64,000 bases of DNA, taken from the NCBI GenBank assembly GCA_965197825.1, contig CBDANW010000003.1, positions 2,728,001-2,792,000 on the forward strand. Reading direction: 5' to 3'. The notes under the pieces are model-generated. The model was not told the DNA's origin, searched no databases, and saw only the letters and a program-made list of their open reading frames with translations. Origin of the DNA: CBDANW01 sp965197825 (GTDB lineage: Bacteria > Acidobacteriota > Vicinamibacteria > Marinacidobacterales > DATDRI01). Position numbers and translations under genes: made by a program. Position 1 is the stretch's first letter. Every line of letters begins with the position of its first letter. Below are positions 54,627 through 63,793 of the stretch, piece by piece.

Positions 54627-55714
54627 CCGCAACACCCGAGCCAAAGTTTCTCTTCGATCCTTACCTGGACTGGGCCCGGGGAGAAGGATTGCCGATCGTC
54701 GAGGGGCTCGGCGTCGACCTTCTCGGCGTGGGAACGGAAGCCTGGCCCCGCATGGGAGCCCATGGCGCCATCGTGCATCTCGAGGGTCGCGGCGATTTCG
54801 TCTCTGTCTTCGTTATCGATCTCCCCCCCGGCGGCAAGACGGAACCCCAACAACATCTCTTCGAGGAAGTCGTCTACGTCCTCGACGGCCATGGCAGCAC
54901 CACTGTCGAGTCTCACGACGGCAGCCGCCACAGCTTCGAGTGGGGACCGAAGAGCCTGTTCGCTCTTCCCCTGAACGCCAAGTATCGTCACTTCAACGGC
55001 AGTGGACAGAAACCGGCGCGGTTGTCTTCTACCAACAACCTGCCGGTAGTCATGAATCTCTTCCACAATCAAGATTTCGTCTTCGCCAATTCCTTCGCGT
55101 TTCCGGAGCGTGAAGGCAAGGCAACCTTCTTTTCCGGCGAGGGCGAGTTCATCCCCAAGAAGCCGGGCCGGCACATGTGGGAAACGAATTTCGTTCCCGA
55201 CTTGAGCGGTTTCGAGCTGAAAGCTTGGGATCAACGCGGTGCCGGAAGCTCCAACATGAAATTCATCCTGGCCGACGGCACGATGCACGCCCACTCGTCA
55301 GAAATGCCGGTGGGTACTTATAAGAAGGCGCACCGCCACGGCCCCGACTTCCACGTCTACACCGTGACCGGTCAGGGGTATTCACTGCTCTGGTACGAGG
55401 GCGACGAAGACTTCCAGCGCCTGGATTGGCGCCACGGTGTCGTGTTCGCCCCTCCCGATGGCATGTACCACCAGCACTACAACACCGGCTCCGAGCCCGC
55501 GCGGTACCTGGCGGTTGCCCTGGGCAGCCTGCGCTATCCGTTCACCTCGGCCAAATGGCGGCTATTCAAGGGCGTGGACGTCAACGTCCGCGACGGGGGG
55601 GCGCAGATCGAGTACAAAGATCAGGATCCGCGCATCCATCGAATCTACCTCGACGAACTCGAAAAGAGCGGCGTTCGCTCGCGCATGGGGGACGTCATCG
55701 ACGAAAACGAGTAG
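54623..55714 (+). CDS. Bicupin protein 2 (tandem paralogue)
   Basis: 363 residues, highly similar to bicupin 1 along its whole length (shared FPEREGKATFFSGEGEFIP, GRHMWETNFVPDLS, GMYHQHYN). The metal-site motif KKAHRHGPDFHVY is retained. The pair may form a heteromer, or have separate substrates after duplication. Start ATG 54623 overlaps the previous stop. Confidence 0.85.
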   Translation: MTATPEPKFLFDPYLDWARGEGLPIVEGLGVDLLGVGTEAWPRMGAHGAIVHLEGRGDFVSVFVIDLPPGGKTEPQQHLFEEVVYVLDGHGSTTVESHDGSRHSFEWGPKSLFALPLNAKYRHFNGSGQKPARLSSTNNLPVVMNLFHNQDFVFANSFAFPEREGKATFFSGEGEFIPKKPGRHMWETNFVPDLSGFELKAWDQRGAGSSNMKFILADGTMHAHSSEMPVGTYKKAHRHGPDFHVYTVTGQGYSLLWYEGDEDFQRLDWRHGVVFAPPDGMYHQHYNTGSEPARYLAVALGSLRYPFTSAKWRLFKGVDVNVRDGGAQIEYKDQDPRIHRIYLDELEKSGVRSRMGDVIDENE

Positions 55715-55737
55715 CAGGCTGATGGAAAACCAGTCAG

Positions 55738-55835
55738 CCTGCGCGAGCGGAGCGAGCCCGGCGCGCCGCCGTCCGCAGCGAGCGTGCGAGCGGAGGACCG
55801 GCGAGCGAACGAGGAGTGAGCGAGCATTGAAGAAA
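55738..55835. repeat. GC-rich GAGCG-type repeat region after bicupin 2
   Basis: This non-coding stretch is made of GCGAGCGGAGCGAGC-like units. A run of about 20 bp is shared with the region just after the PNPOx-like gene at 28.82 kb (opposite strand), in both cases directly downstream of a stop codon. It may be a dispersed palindromic repeat or a transcription-termination structure. A further perfect palindrome GTGGGGCCCCAC lies downstream, before eutA. Confidence 0.4.
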
Positions 55836-55938
55836 CGCGCCGACGAAGCCCTAGGCGGCCGCCAAATTACGTGGTTGCTTTCACCGAAGCTAGCCAGGCG
55901 GCGGTGGGGCCCCACGGCACTAATACACTGAAATTTCC

Positions 55939-57471
55939 ATGCATGACATCGGATTCGATCATCTGCACCCGGCACCGGAAGAAAAAGCACGCCTGAGCGA
56001 GACTATCTGGTCGGCCGACAACATCGAGCTGACCACGGTCGGCGTCGACATCGGCTCCTCCACTTCCCATCTCATGTTTGCCCGTGTGCACCTGCAGCGG
56101 CTGTCGGAGGCGCTGTCCAGCCGCTTCGTCGTGGTGAACCGGGAAATCCTTTGGCGCTCGGCCATCCTCTTGACACCGTATCGCTCCGGAAACTGGATCG
56201 ATGCGGAGCAGCTGAAGCGCTTCGTTAGCGATGCCTACCGCGACGCCGGGCTGACCTCCGACGAGGTCCAAAACGGCGCGGTGATCCTGACCGGCGAGGC
56301 GCTCAAGCGTCGCAATGCCCGCGCTATCGCTGATTTGTTTGCCGAAGAGTCCGGCAAATTCGTGTGCGCATCGGCCGGGCACAATATGGAGGCGGTTATG
56401 GCCGCCCATGGATCGGGGGCGGTCGCCTACTCGCGGCGGGAACACAAGACGGTCCTCAATGTCGACATCGGTGGCGGGACGACCAAGCTGGCACTGGTCC
56501 ATGGGGGGCAGGTGCTAGCGAACGCGGCGGTCGCCGTGGGCGGACGCCTGGTAGCCTTCGGCGAAGACGGTGAGCTGACTCGGATCGAGCAGCCGGCGCT
56601 CAAGATAGCCAAGGCCGCCGGTGTTGCGCTGGAGCCCGGCGGAAAGCTGGACGCAACCGAGCGCGGCAAGCTGACTCAGACGATGGCCGACGTGCTGGTC
56701 TCGGCGATCCTTCTACGGCCGTGGCACGATCTCGGAGAAGATCTCGCGTTGACCGCACCCTTGCCGGAAGGCACCAAGATCGACGTGGTGACTTTTTCGG
56801 GCGGCGTCGCGGAGTACATCTACCAGCGCGAGAAGGGAGACTATAATGATTTGGGTAGCGCCCTAGCTGCCAAACTGGTCGGGTCTCTTAAGGACAAGCG
56901 GATCCCCTATCCTGTTTACGATCCGGGCCAGGGCATTCGAGCGACGGTGATCGGTGCGTCGCAGTACTCGGTTCAGGTCGGCGGCAACACGATCCTGATC
57001 GCCGGAAAGGAATCTCTGCCGCTACGCAATATTCCGGTCGTGCATCTCCCGGGCGACCTACAGGACGAGATCGTGCCAGAGGATTTGGCTAGAGACATTC
57101 GGCACGCATTGGAATCGTTCGACTTGGTTGAAGGTGAGGGCTTGGCGGCGCTGGCGTTTCGCTGGTCGGGCGATCCTCTCCACGCGAGACTCCATGCACT
57201 GGCACAGGGAATCTGCATGGGTTTCCCGAAAACGATTGGGGCGCGAGCTCCTTTGATTCTTTTGATGGACGGCGATATCGCACGGACATTGGGGGAAATC
57301 CTAAGACGAGAGCTAAGCGTCGAAGGAAACATCATCTCCATCGACAGCGTGCAGTTGAGGCAGTTCGACTTCGTCGATATCGGCGAGCTGATCGAGCCGA
57401 CGCACGTGGTCCCGCTCGTCATCAAGTCGCTACTTTTTGCCGCCAACGACTCGACCGCAAGTACCGACTGA
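55939..57471 (+). CDS. eutA: EutA-like ethanolamine ammonia-lyase reactivating factor
   Basis: 510 residues with the EutA ASKHA-fold elements: VGVDIGSSTSHLMFARVHL, RNARAIADLFAEESGKFV, LNVDIGGGTTKLALVHGG and VTFSGGVAEYIY. EutA exchanges damaged adenosylcobalamin in ethanolamine ammonia-lyase using ATP. No eutB or eutC is visible in the window. The last 40 bp lead directly into the hydrolase gene (57479). It is either a reactivase for a B12 enzyme encoded elsewhere or a repurposed relative. Confidence 0.88.
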   Translation: MHDIGFDHLHPAPEEKARLSETIWSADNIELTTVGVDIGSSTSHLMFARVHLQRLSEALSSRFVVVNREILWRSAILLTPYRSGNWIDAEQLKRFVSDAYRDAGLTSDEVQNGAVILTGEALKRRNARAIADLFAEESGKFVCASAGHNMEAVMAAHGSGAVAYSRREHKTVLNVDIGGGTTKLALVHGGQVLANAAVAVGGRLVAFGEDGELTRIEQPALKIAKAAGVALEPGGKLDATERGKLTQTMADVLVSAILLRPWHDLGEDLALTAPLPEGTKIDVVTFSGGVAEYIYQREKGDYNDLGSALAAKLVGSLKDKRIPYPVYDPGQGIRATVIGASQYSVQVGGNTILIAGKESLPLRNIPVVHLPGDLQDEIVPEDLARDIRHALESFDLVEGEGLAALAFRWSGDPLHARLHALAQGICMGFPKTIGARAPLILLMDGDIARTLGEILRRELSVEGNIISIDSVQLRQFDFVDIGELIEPTHVVPLVIKSLLFAANDSTASTD

Positions 57472-57478
57472 GTGGTCC

Positions 57479-58795
57479 ATGAGGGAACGATGGTTCAGTA
57501 GATTCTGGATCGCCCTTGTATCGTTGTCCCTTCTCCTTGGTGCCAGCCCTGAATCTCACCAAGATCCGGAAGCGGAGCTTCTCGAGCTCACGCATCTGGA
57601 TCAACCCTACACGATCGTCTCCGATGGCCTCTTTGAAGGGCTGGGATGGGCTCTCCCCGATCGATGGAGCCAAGTGAAAACCCTTGCAGAATCTGCAGAG
57701 AACTGGGCTTTCGATCCAAACGATCTGAGCGAGCTGAACACAGCCGGTCTCGGCTACCAGCCCAGCTGGTGGGTGCATCGGTACCCTTACTACGGGTTGA
57801 AATGGGACATTACCGGACTCCTACTCCAACCGATCGACCCGACGCCGGAACTACCCACGCTCGTGATCATCCATGGAGGTTCCGCCAACTGGTATGAGTT
57901 CTTCGTGGATCCTTTGAATGATCCTGGGCTGGCACAGTACTTAGCGCAAGAGCTTCCGGTCCTCTTGATCACCATCCCCGGGAACTTCAAGCCGGGCGGC
58001 TGGAGCAAACCCATCGCAGAGAGAAAACCTGCCTACCTGCTCGACCGAGACCTGAGCCGCGAACAGACGTCCGCGCGGAACGCCATGTTCACATTCACGC
58101 TCATCTCCGAAGGTGTCGCTCAGCTAATCGATAAAGCAATCGAAGGACGCGTGCTGATCGCCGGGCACTCCACCGCGGGAGAAATACAATTCCTGTTAAA
58201 AGACCGCCTGCGTTCCAGGTTGAATGGGCTATCGATTGGGTGGGGCACGGGTGGGCCGGCAAATCTGCGCCAGCAGTGGGACGAGCAGAGACAGGATCCC
58301 GCCGAACCCAGACGAACCTATCTTCCCACCACGGAAGTGCGGGCTCGAAACCCCGAGGGATATGTTGATAGTTCGTACATCGGTCACCTCAACCCGGTCC
58401 CTGGGGCCAACGAGTTGGAGGTAGCTCAGGAGTGGTTCGAGCGGGTAAGTGGCCGCCGACCGCAATTCAAGCAAGTGATTCAAGATCTGGAGCACCGTGG
58501 AGAAATCCACAAGAAACAAGACATGGTAGCGGATCTTCGCAGGGCCATGCGGGATGCCGACATGTCTTTTGACGAGAACGAGATCGTCGCCGATTTCCTT
58601 TCCACCATGAACATCGATCTAACCGGCTATCGCAAGATGATTTCCAATTCGGGCTGGCTCGACCACGGCCATTGGGCTCCGGAACCTACCTCGGCCCGTG
58701 AAGTCGCCATCGCACGCGGGTTTCGAGAGGCTAACCCGAGCGTGGTCTACCTGGTCATGGCCTACGAGACGCCCATGACCCACTATGGTCAGTAA
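57479..58795 (+). CDS. Exported alpha/beta hydrolase, C-terminus replaced by IS66 end
   Basis: 438 residues from ATG 57479 with a signal peptide (RFWIALVSLSLLLGASPES). The fold markers are LVIIHGGSANWYEFF (oxyanion region) and the nucleophile elbow IAGHSTAGEIQ. A C-terminal His is plausible in WLDHGHWAPE or PMTHYGQ. The stop TAA lies inside the IS66 terminal repeat: the last codon CAG uses the first G of the IS. The natural end may have been longer. The substrate is unknown. Confidence 0.8.
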   Translation: MRERWFSRFWIALVSLSLLLGASPESHQDPEAELLELTHLDQPYTIVSDGLFEGLGWALPDRWSQVKTLAESAENWAFDPNDLSELNTAGLGYQPSWWVHRYPYYGLKWDITGLLLQPIDPTPELPTLVIIHGGSANWYEFFVDPLNDPGLAQYLAQELPVLLITIPGNFKPGGWSKPIAERKPAYLLDRDLSREQTSARNAMFTFTLISEGVAQLIDKAIEGRVLIAGHSTAGEIQFLLKDRLRSRLNGLSIGWGTGGPANLRQQWDEQRQDPAEPRRTYLPTTEVRARNPEGYVDSSYIGHLNPVPGANELEVAQEWFERVSGRRPQFKQVIQDLEHRGEIHKKQDMVADLRRAMRDADMSFDENEIVADFLSTMNIDLTGYRKMISNSGWLDHGHWAPEPTSAREVAIARGFREANPSVVYLVMAYETPMTHYGQ

Positions 58796-58849
58796 CTCCT
58801 CGCCGTGCCCCACTGGAGCGGGTTGGAACGTCGCGATTCGGAGGAGAAG

Positions 58850-59726
58850 CCACGCAGCGGAGTTGTCGCGTAGGGCGTCGGGGAGTAACACGGTTCCTGG
58901 CTGGTTGATGGCGGCGTAGGCCGCTTCGAGCATGTAGGCCCTGGGGTCGACGTTCTGAAGCTTCGCGGTCTCGCACAGGGTGTAGAACAGCGCTGCGACG
59001 TCGGTTCCGCGTTTCGTCGGCGTGGATGACGGGTGACTCCAAAACCTTCTCTCCCAGAGCGTCGTACACCGGATTCAGATGACGTGCCAGTACGTTCAGC
59101 TGGTCCCACAGCGTCTGGCTGTCGATATCTAGCCCTTCGCGGCGCATCATCCGAACCTGGCGCTCGAGAGGCATATGGTCCAGGTACTTGCTGATGGCCA
59201 CTTCGGTCGCGAACTCCACCGAGTAGCGGCCTCCGGGCTGAAGCTTCGTCGCCGCCGGTGCGGTGACGACGTTCGCGTTACATCGGCAGCGGTACTTTTT
59301 CCGCAAATGCCGTTCGATGACGAAGCTCCGCTTCACCACCGTCACCACTTCCGATTCCTCGTATTGACCCGCCATCTCGCCGTCGCACACCGAGCACTTT
59401 TTCTCTGTCTCGGCGAGTTCGATTACTTTGTCGACCACGGGAAGATGAGGCTGTTCGCGCGGGCCGTGCCCTTTCTTCTTGTTCTTTTTAGCCTTCGTTT
59501 TCTTCCGGGTCCGCTTTTCGTCGATGCGGAAAATGCTCTCTCGCTTTTCCTGTAGTTGCTTGAGAACCGACAGTTCAAGTTGCTCCGTTTCCGGCACACC
59601 ATGGAGTCTCGCCAGTTCCACTCGCAGACGAACGTTTTCATTGACGAGGCGCTGGTTCTCGTTATCAACGAGGAGAGCTATCTGGCGGAGTGTTTCGAGG
59701 TCGTGTTCGTTTTTTATGCGAACCAC
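58850..59726 (-). pseudogene. IS66 TnpC with central deletion
   Basis: N-terminal two fifths are near identical to copy 1 (QLELSVLKQLQEKRESIF; IHADET) but the DDE catalytic region is gone. Because 632 is not a multiple of three, the tail is read out of frame. A 9-bp in-frame difference in the CDGE motif also separates it from copy 1. Confidence 0.85.
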
Positions 59727-59740
59727 GGAATACGATTAGA

Positions 59741-60100
59741 TCATAGAGACGATCTCACGGCAAGTGAAAAATGCTTCATTTCAGAAGGTGACAAAGATAT
59801 TTTTCCGACCAACCGGCTCCCCTCCAGAAACAACGACAACTCTGTCGTCGTCAGTCGCACTGGCTCGCCGTCACCGCTGGACCACAGGCATGCGAACTTT
59901 CCCTCTTCGAGACGTTTCGCGTAGACGCACAGTCCGGTCCCGTCCCAGTGCAGAACTTTCGCGCGGATTCGGTTGCGGCTGACGAACAAGTACAGCTCAC
60001 CGCTCAGCGGGTCACGACCAAGCTCGTTCATCACCAGCGCCGACAGACCGTCAAAGCCCTTGCGGAGATCCGCCGGCGCCGCGTACGCCCACGCCGACAC
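59741..60100 (-). pseudogene. IS66 TnpB with nonsense codon 3
   Basis: Identical to the copy 1 TnpB apart from a few residues, but the third codon is TAG (ATG AAG TAG). Translation could only begin at the GTG at 60100. The upstream tnpA is cut to its last ~30 codons. Confidence 0.8.
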
Positions 60101-60274
60101 CCGACGGCTATTCTACTTCATCCCAGCTGCTCAACAAGCCGCAGCAGCCGCTGTTCCGACAGACCCTCGATTCGATACCCTCGCGGGGGGGGCATCACCT
60201 CCTTCTCCAACTCGGCTCTGCTATTCTCCGCTTCGATACCCTTGTGCTAACATCCTGCAGCGGAGGGCCTTCCG

Positions 60275-61831
60275 TTGCTCCTCGATCTCGGAATCATCGC
60301 CAGCTACTTCCTGATCGTTCTCGTCATCGGATTGCGGTCCCGAGTCGGCAAGGACGTTACACCCGATCAGTACTTCCTTAGCTCGCGCTCGCTCAAGTGG
60401 CCCTCCATAGCCATCTCGACCATCGCGACGAACATCCATGCCGGGCACTTCATCGGGATGACCGGCTCCGCCTACCTCTACGGTCTCGCACAGGCCAACC
60501 TCGAGATCAACGCCATCTTCGGCATCCTGATCGCTACGCTCTTCTTCGTGCCCCTCTTTCTGAAACAACGTGTCACGACGATCACCCAGTTCCTGGAGAG
60601 CAAACTAGGACCCCCTGTCGCGCTGGCATACTCCTCGTTCATGATCATCTTGTACGCGTTCTTGTACATAGGCTCGGCGCTCTTTTGGGCCTCCTATGCC
60701 ATCGATGGGCTGTTCGGCGAGTTGCTCGGGCTAGGGGCTTTCGACCCGCTCTGGCGTCTTTTCTCCTTGGCAGTTGTCCTCGCGGTGTTTTCCGCCTTCT
60801 ACACATACCTGGGCGGCCTGCGGGCAGTGGTCCGCACCGACGTGGCACAGTTCATCTTGCTCGTTGGCGGTGGACTGGTCATGGTTTTCATGGCCATCAA
60901 GCAACTGGGCGGATGGTCGGAGCTCTGGACGCAAACCGGAGACTTGATGCACTTGCACCTACCGCGGGATCACGAGGCACTCCCCTGGATCGGGCTCTTC
61001 GGTATGAACCTTCTCAATCTGAACTACTGGGGGACCAATCAAGTCATTCTGCAACGGGCGCTAGCGGCCAAAGATCTGCGGCAAGCTCAAATCGGCCTCT
61101 TGGCAGGCGGGGTCGTCAAATACCTCATGGCACTCATCGTGGTCGTTCCGGGCATCGCGCTCGCCGGAATCCTCCGAGACGATCCGCTCGAGGATCCCGA
61201 TCAAGCGTATCTGACTCTGGTGAAGGCTCTGCTACCGGCCGGCCTCCGGGGGCTCGTCCTCTGCGGTCTTTTCGCCTCGCTGATGAGCACGGTGGACTCC
61301 ATCTACAACTCGGTGTCGACGATGTGGTCGGTGGACATCTATAAGAGGCACCTGCGACCGGCAGCGAGCGATTCTCAGATGGTGCGGGCCGCCCGAATGG
61401 CCATGATCGGCACCATGCTCTGTGGTCTCGTTTTCGCCTTCATGATGATCAGCACCAAGCTAAGCGATCAATCATCCGCCTACACTCACTGGTTCAACGA
61501 GCTCTCCTACTACGTCAAGAACGGCTTCGTTTTGCTGATCTTGGCGGCGGTCTTCCTGGTGAAGCCCCCTAGGAGGCTGGTTTTCATCGTGTTGATGTCG
61601 AGCGGTTTGCTGTACTACGTCTCGAGCTTGGTCTTTCCCTCCATGAACTATTTCGTGCGCTCCGGGTGGGTCATCGTGATCACCTTTGCAATCGTCGCCA
61701 TCCCCACCGTCTACCGAAACGGTTGGTGCCTGCCCGACCGTCACTTCCTCGAGGTATCTCACCCACGGGTAGGGCACTTCGCGCTAGGGCTCCTCGCTTC
61801 GCTCGTCCTTTGTCATGTCGTTTTCCACTGA
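60275..61831 (+). CDS. Sodium:solute symporter (SSS family)
   Basis: 518 residues from TTG 60275 with GGAGGG upstream. About 13 membrane segments; family signatures include VGKDVTPDQYFLSSRSLKWP, STIATNIHAGHFIGMTGSAY and LNYWGTNQVILQRALAAKD. It imports a solute with sodium. Placed after the hydrolase and IS66 remnant, its link with the upstream cluster is broken by that IS. Confidence 0.9.
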   Translation: MLLDLGIIASYFLIVLVIGLRSRVGKDVTPDQYFLSSRSLKWPSIAISTIATNIHAGHFIGMTGSAYLYGLAQANLEINAIFGILIATLFFVPLFLKQRVTTITQFLESKLGPPVALAYSSFMIILYAFLYIGSALFWASYAIDGLFGELLGLGAFDPLWRLFSLAVVLAVFSAFYTYLGGLRAVVRTDVAQFILLVGGGLVMVFMAIKQLGGWSELWTQTGDLMHLHLPRDHEALPWIGLFGMNLLNLNYWGTNQVILQRALAAKDLRQAQIGLLAGGVVKYLMALIVVVPGIALAGILRDDPLEDPDQAYLTLVKALLPAGLRGLVLCGLFASLMSTVDSIYNSVSTMWSVDIYKRHLRPAASDSQMVRAARMAMIGTMLCGLVFAFMMISTKLSDQSSAYTHWFNELSYYVKNGFVLLILAAVFLVKPPRRLVFIVLMSSGLLYYVSSLVFPSMNYFVRSGWVIVITFAIVAIPTVYRNGWCLPDRHFLEVSHPRVGHFALGLLASLVLCHVVFH

Positions 61832-62009
61832 AACCAAAGGACTTTCAGATTTCACTTGACGCGGCCGGGTCTCTTGACGCATTCTTGGGGGGCTTCAAGA
61901 GTATCTGCGCCGAGTGTCGCGGTCACGCGGTATGCGAGACCGCTCCTCTTCAGTTAGGTACTACCCAACAACCCGCGGGCACACGCCCCTAAACAGGAGG
62001 AGATCTGAC

Positions 62010-62810
62010 GTGAAGCAAGCGCCAGCCACCGTTTCAAACGGCATCGTCGATCACTTCTCGGCTATCGCACCGCGCTACAGCGGCCTTCGCACCACCGATC
62101 TGGAAGTCATCACGCGCGTGATTGAGAAGCTACCAGCCCGACAACCGCTCCGCATCGTGGACGTCGGTTGTGGAAGTGGCCGGTATGATATCGAGCTGCT
62201 GTCCAGGCTTGAGGAAGCATTGAGTTTGTTCTGCCTGGACTACAATTTCGAAATGCTTCGCACCCTTCACCAAGAGCTCGGACGGCAACGCTTGGATGGC
62301 TATGACGTGTTGCAAGGTTCTGCGCGCAGCCTTCCCTTCCGGGGGCAGCACCTAGACTCCGTGCTCACGTTCAACGCCATCCACCACTTCAACGTCCCTA
62401 CTTTCCTAAGAGAATGCGCACGGGTCCTGCGCCCCGACGGTGCGGTTCTCATCTACACCCGAACGCGCTCTCAAAATCGCCGCAACATTTGGGGACGGTA
62501 TTTTCCTTCCTTCGCCGAAAAGGAGACGCGGCTTTTCGAGATCGAAGAGCTTGAAGAGCTCGTGGCGGGAACGCCGGGACTCGAGCTCGACGAAGTCCAG
62601 GGTTTTCGATTCCATCGCGCAGCCTCACTCGACTGGCTGCTCGAGCAAGCAAGAAACCACCATTACTCCACGTTCGCACTCTACGGGCCAAGCGAGTTCG
62701 ACCGGGCGATGAGACGATTCGGAGAGAACGTCCGTCGCAACTACCTGGATCCGGCGCACGTTACCTGGCAGGACACAAACACGTTACTCGTCGCCCACAG
62801 CGCTAATTGA
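62010..62810 (+). CDS. Class I SAM-dependent methyltransferase
   Basis: 266 residues from GTG 62010, chosen because AGGAGGAGATCT lies just upstream. Motif I is IVDVGCGSGRYDIELL, the acidic loop FCLDYNFEML, and post-motifs include LTFNAIHHFNVPTFLRECAR with RPDGAVLIYTRT. It resembles UbiE/SmtA-type or small-molecule methyltransferases. Its substrate is unknown. Confidence 0.88.
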   Translation: MKQAPATVSNGIVDHFSAIAPRYSGLRTTDLEVITRVIEKLPARQPLRIVDVGCGSGRYDIELLSRLEEALSLFCLDYNFEMLRTLHQELGRQRLDGYDVLQGSARSLPFRGQHLDSVLTFNAIHHFNVPTFLRECARVLRPDGAVLIYTRTRSQNRRNIWGRYFPSFAEKETRLFEIEELEELVAGTPGLELDEVQGFRFHRAASLDWLLEQARNHHYSTFALYGPSEFDRAMRRFGENVRRNYLDPAHVTWQDTNTLLVAHSAN

Positions 62811-62825
62811 ATCGGCGGGCAGGTG

Positions 62826-62996
62826 ATGCCCCATCTCCACGAAGGCGGCCCTGTCCTACACGCTCTCGATCCCCTGACGTTTCTCGGCATCGGCGGGATT
62901 GTCTTGGGCAGTCTTGGAGCTCTCATGAGATCGCGGGCTCTGGTTCCCGTGGGTGACCAGCGGCTCGCCGAATCGCTGCACCTCGAGAGCACGTAA
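62826..62996 (+). pseudogene. C-terminal stub of a membrane protein
   Basis: A 56-codon frame after the methyltransferase encodes MPHLHEGGPVLHALD, one membrane segment (LTFLGIGGIVLGSLGAL) and VPVGDQRLAESLHLEST. This ending resembles the tail of multi-spanning subunits near respiratory complexes (VxxxDPRLxESLxFEN pattern). The remainder is missing. Low certainty. Confidence 0.35.
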
Positions 62997-63168
62997 CGCG
63001 GATCGGCACCCGATTGGCGTAAGGCAGATTACACAAGTTGCGTTCTGCGCAGCACCGGATTTGCCGCTCGTTGTCTTCCGTGATAAGGGTTACTGCGATA
63101 TCTTGAACGGATCAGACGGAGTTCGAGTACTTCACGATCCAAACTCCCCCGTTTGGAACAGGAGCAAT

Positions 63169-63765
63169 GTGACGATGACCGATCACGTGCACGGTAAGAA
63201 AGGGGCTGGCGTAGACGCCGCGGCGGGTGAAAACAAACAAGACGCGGTCTGGGAACGTTGGCAGAAGAAACGCACCTTCGTCCGCGCCCTGGAGGGAACC
63301 TACGGCGAGCTCTACGAGGCGCTTTACACCCAACCCCGCGTCTACAGCTCCCGTTCCTGGAAGTGGAAGGGCGGACCACAGAACTATGGCAAGAAGATCA
63401 TAAACCCGCAAACTGTTGAAATCGCGCAATCCATCGAATGTCACATCGATGCTTATGCTCCGGGCGGCCACGGGCAAAAGCACGGTCACATGAACAGCGC
63501 GGTGTTCTATGTGCTCAAGGGCCGCGGCCACGACATCCACGATGGACGGAAGATTCTCTGGGAAGCGGGCGACGCCATGTTCGTCGAGAATAGTTGCGTC
63601 CATCAGCACTTCAACGACGATCCGGACAACGAAGCGATCGTACTGATCATGAAAGCCAAACCTCTGTTCTTGTTCATGCACATGATCTTCCAGAAGGTGG
63701 TCGTTTATCCGCCCAAGGGACCGGTGCCCGGGCACGAGGACTACACGCCACCGCAAGAATTGTGA
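63169..63765 (+). CDS. Single-domain cupin protein
   Basis: 198 residues from GTG 63169 (AGGAG 4 bp upstream; ATG 63175 also possible). N-terminal helical part (VWERWQKKRTFVRALEGTYG), then the cupin with GGHGQKHGHMNSAVFYVLKG and SCVHQHFND. Metal His residues are present in both motifs. The next gene starts 28 bp later and also looks like a cupin. The two may act together on the substrate pool supplied by this locus. Confidence 0.82.
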   Translation: MTMTDHVHGKKGAGVDAAAGENKQDAVWERWQKKRTFVRALEGTYGELYEALYTQPRVYSSRSWKWKGGPQNYGKKIINPQTVEIAQSIECHIDAYAPGGHGQKHGHMNSAVFYVLKGRGHDIHDGRKILWEAGDAMFVENSCVHQHFNDDPDNEAIVLIMKAKPLFLFMHMIFQKVVVYPPKGPVPGHEDYTPPQEL

Positions 63766-63793
63766 GCAGGCCGATTCGGAGGTAACAAAAGCG

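Larger units (their letters stand above)
58793..60187 (-). mobile_element. IS66-family element, copy 2: internal deletion derivative
   Basis: Opposite orientation to copy 1. The tnpC-side end (GTAACTCCTCGCC) is intact at 58793. Homology to copy 1 ends at about 60187 within tnpA, so the other terminus is missing. A 632-bp internal deletion in tnpC joins two copies of ACGAAACGCGG. It is immobile as it stands. Confidence 0.88.

Noticed and set aside
55939..57471. Ethanolamine-utilisation microcompartment locus
   Set aside because: Only an EutA-like gene is present; no shell proteins, eutBC or aldehyde dehydrogenase are visible.
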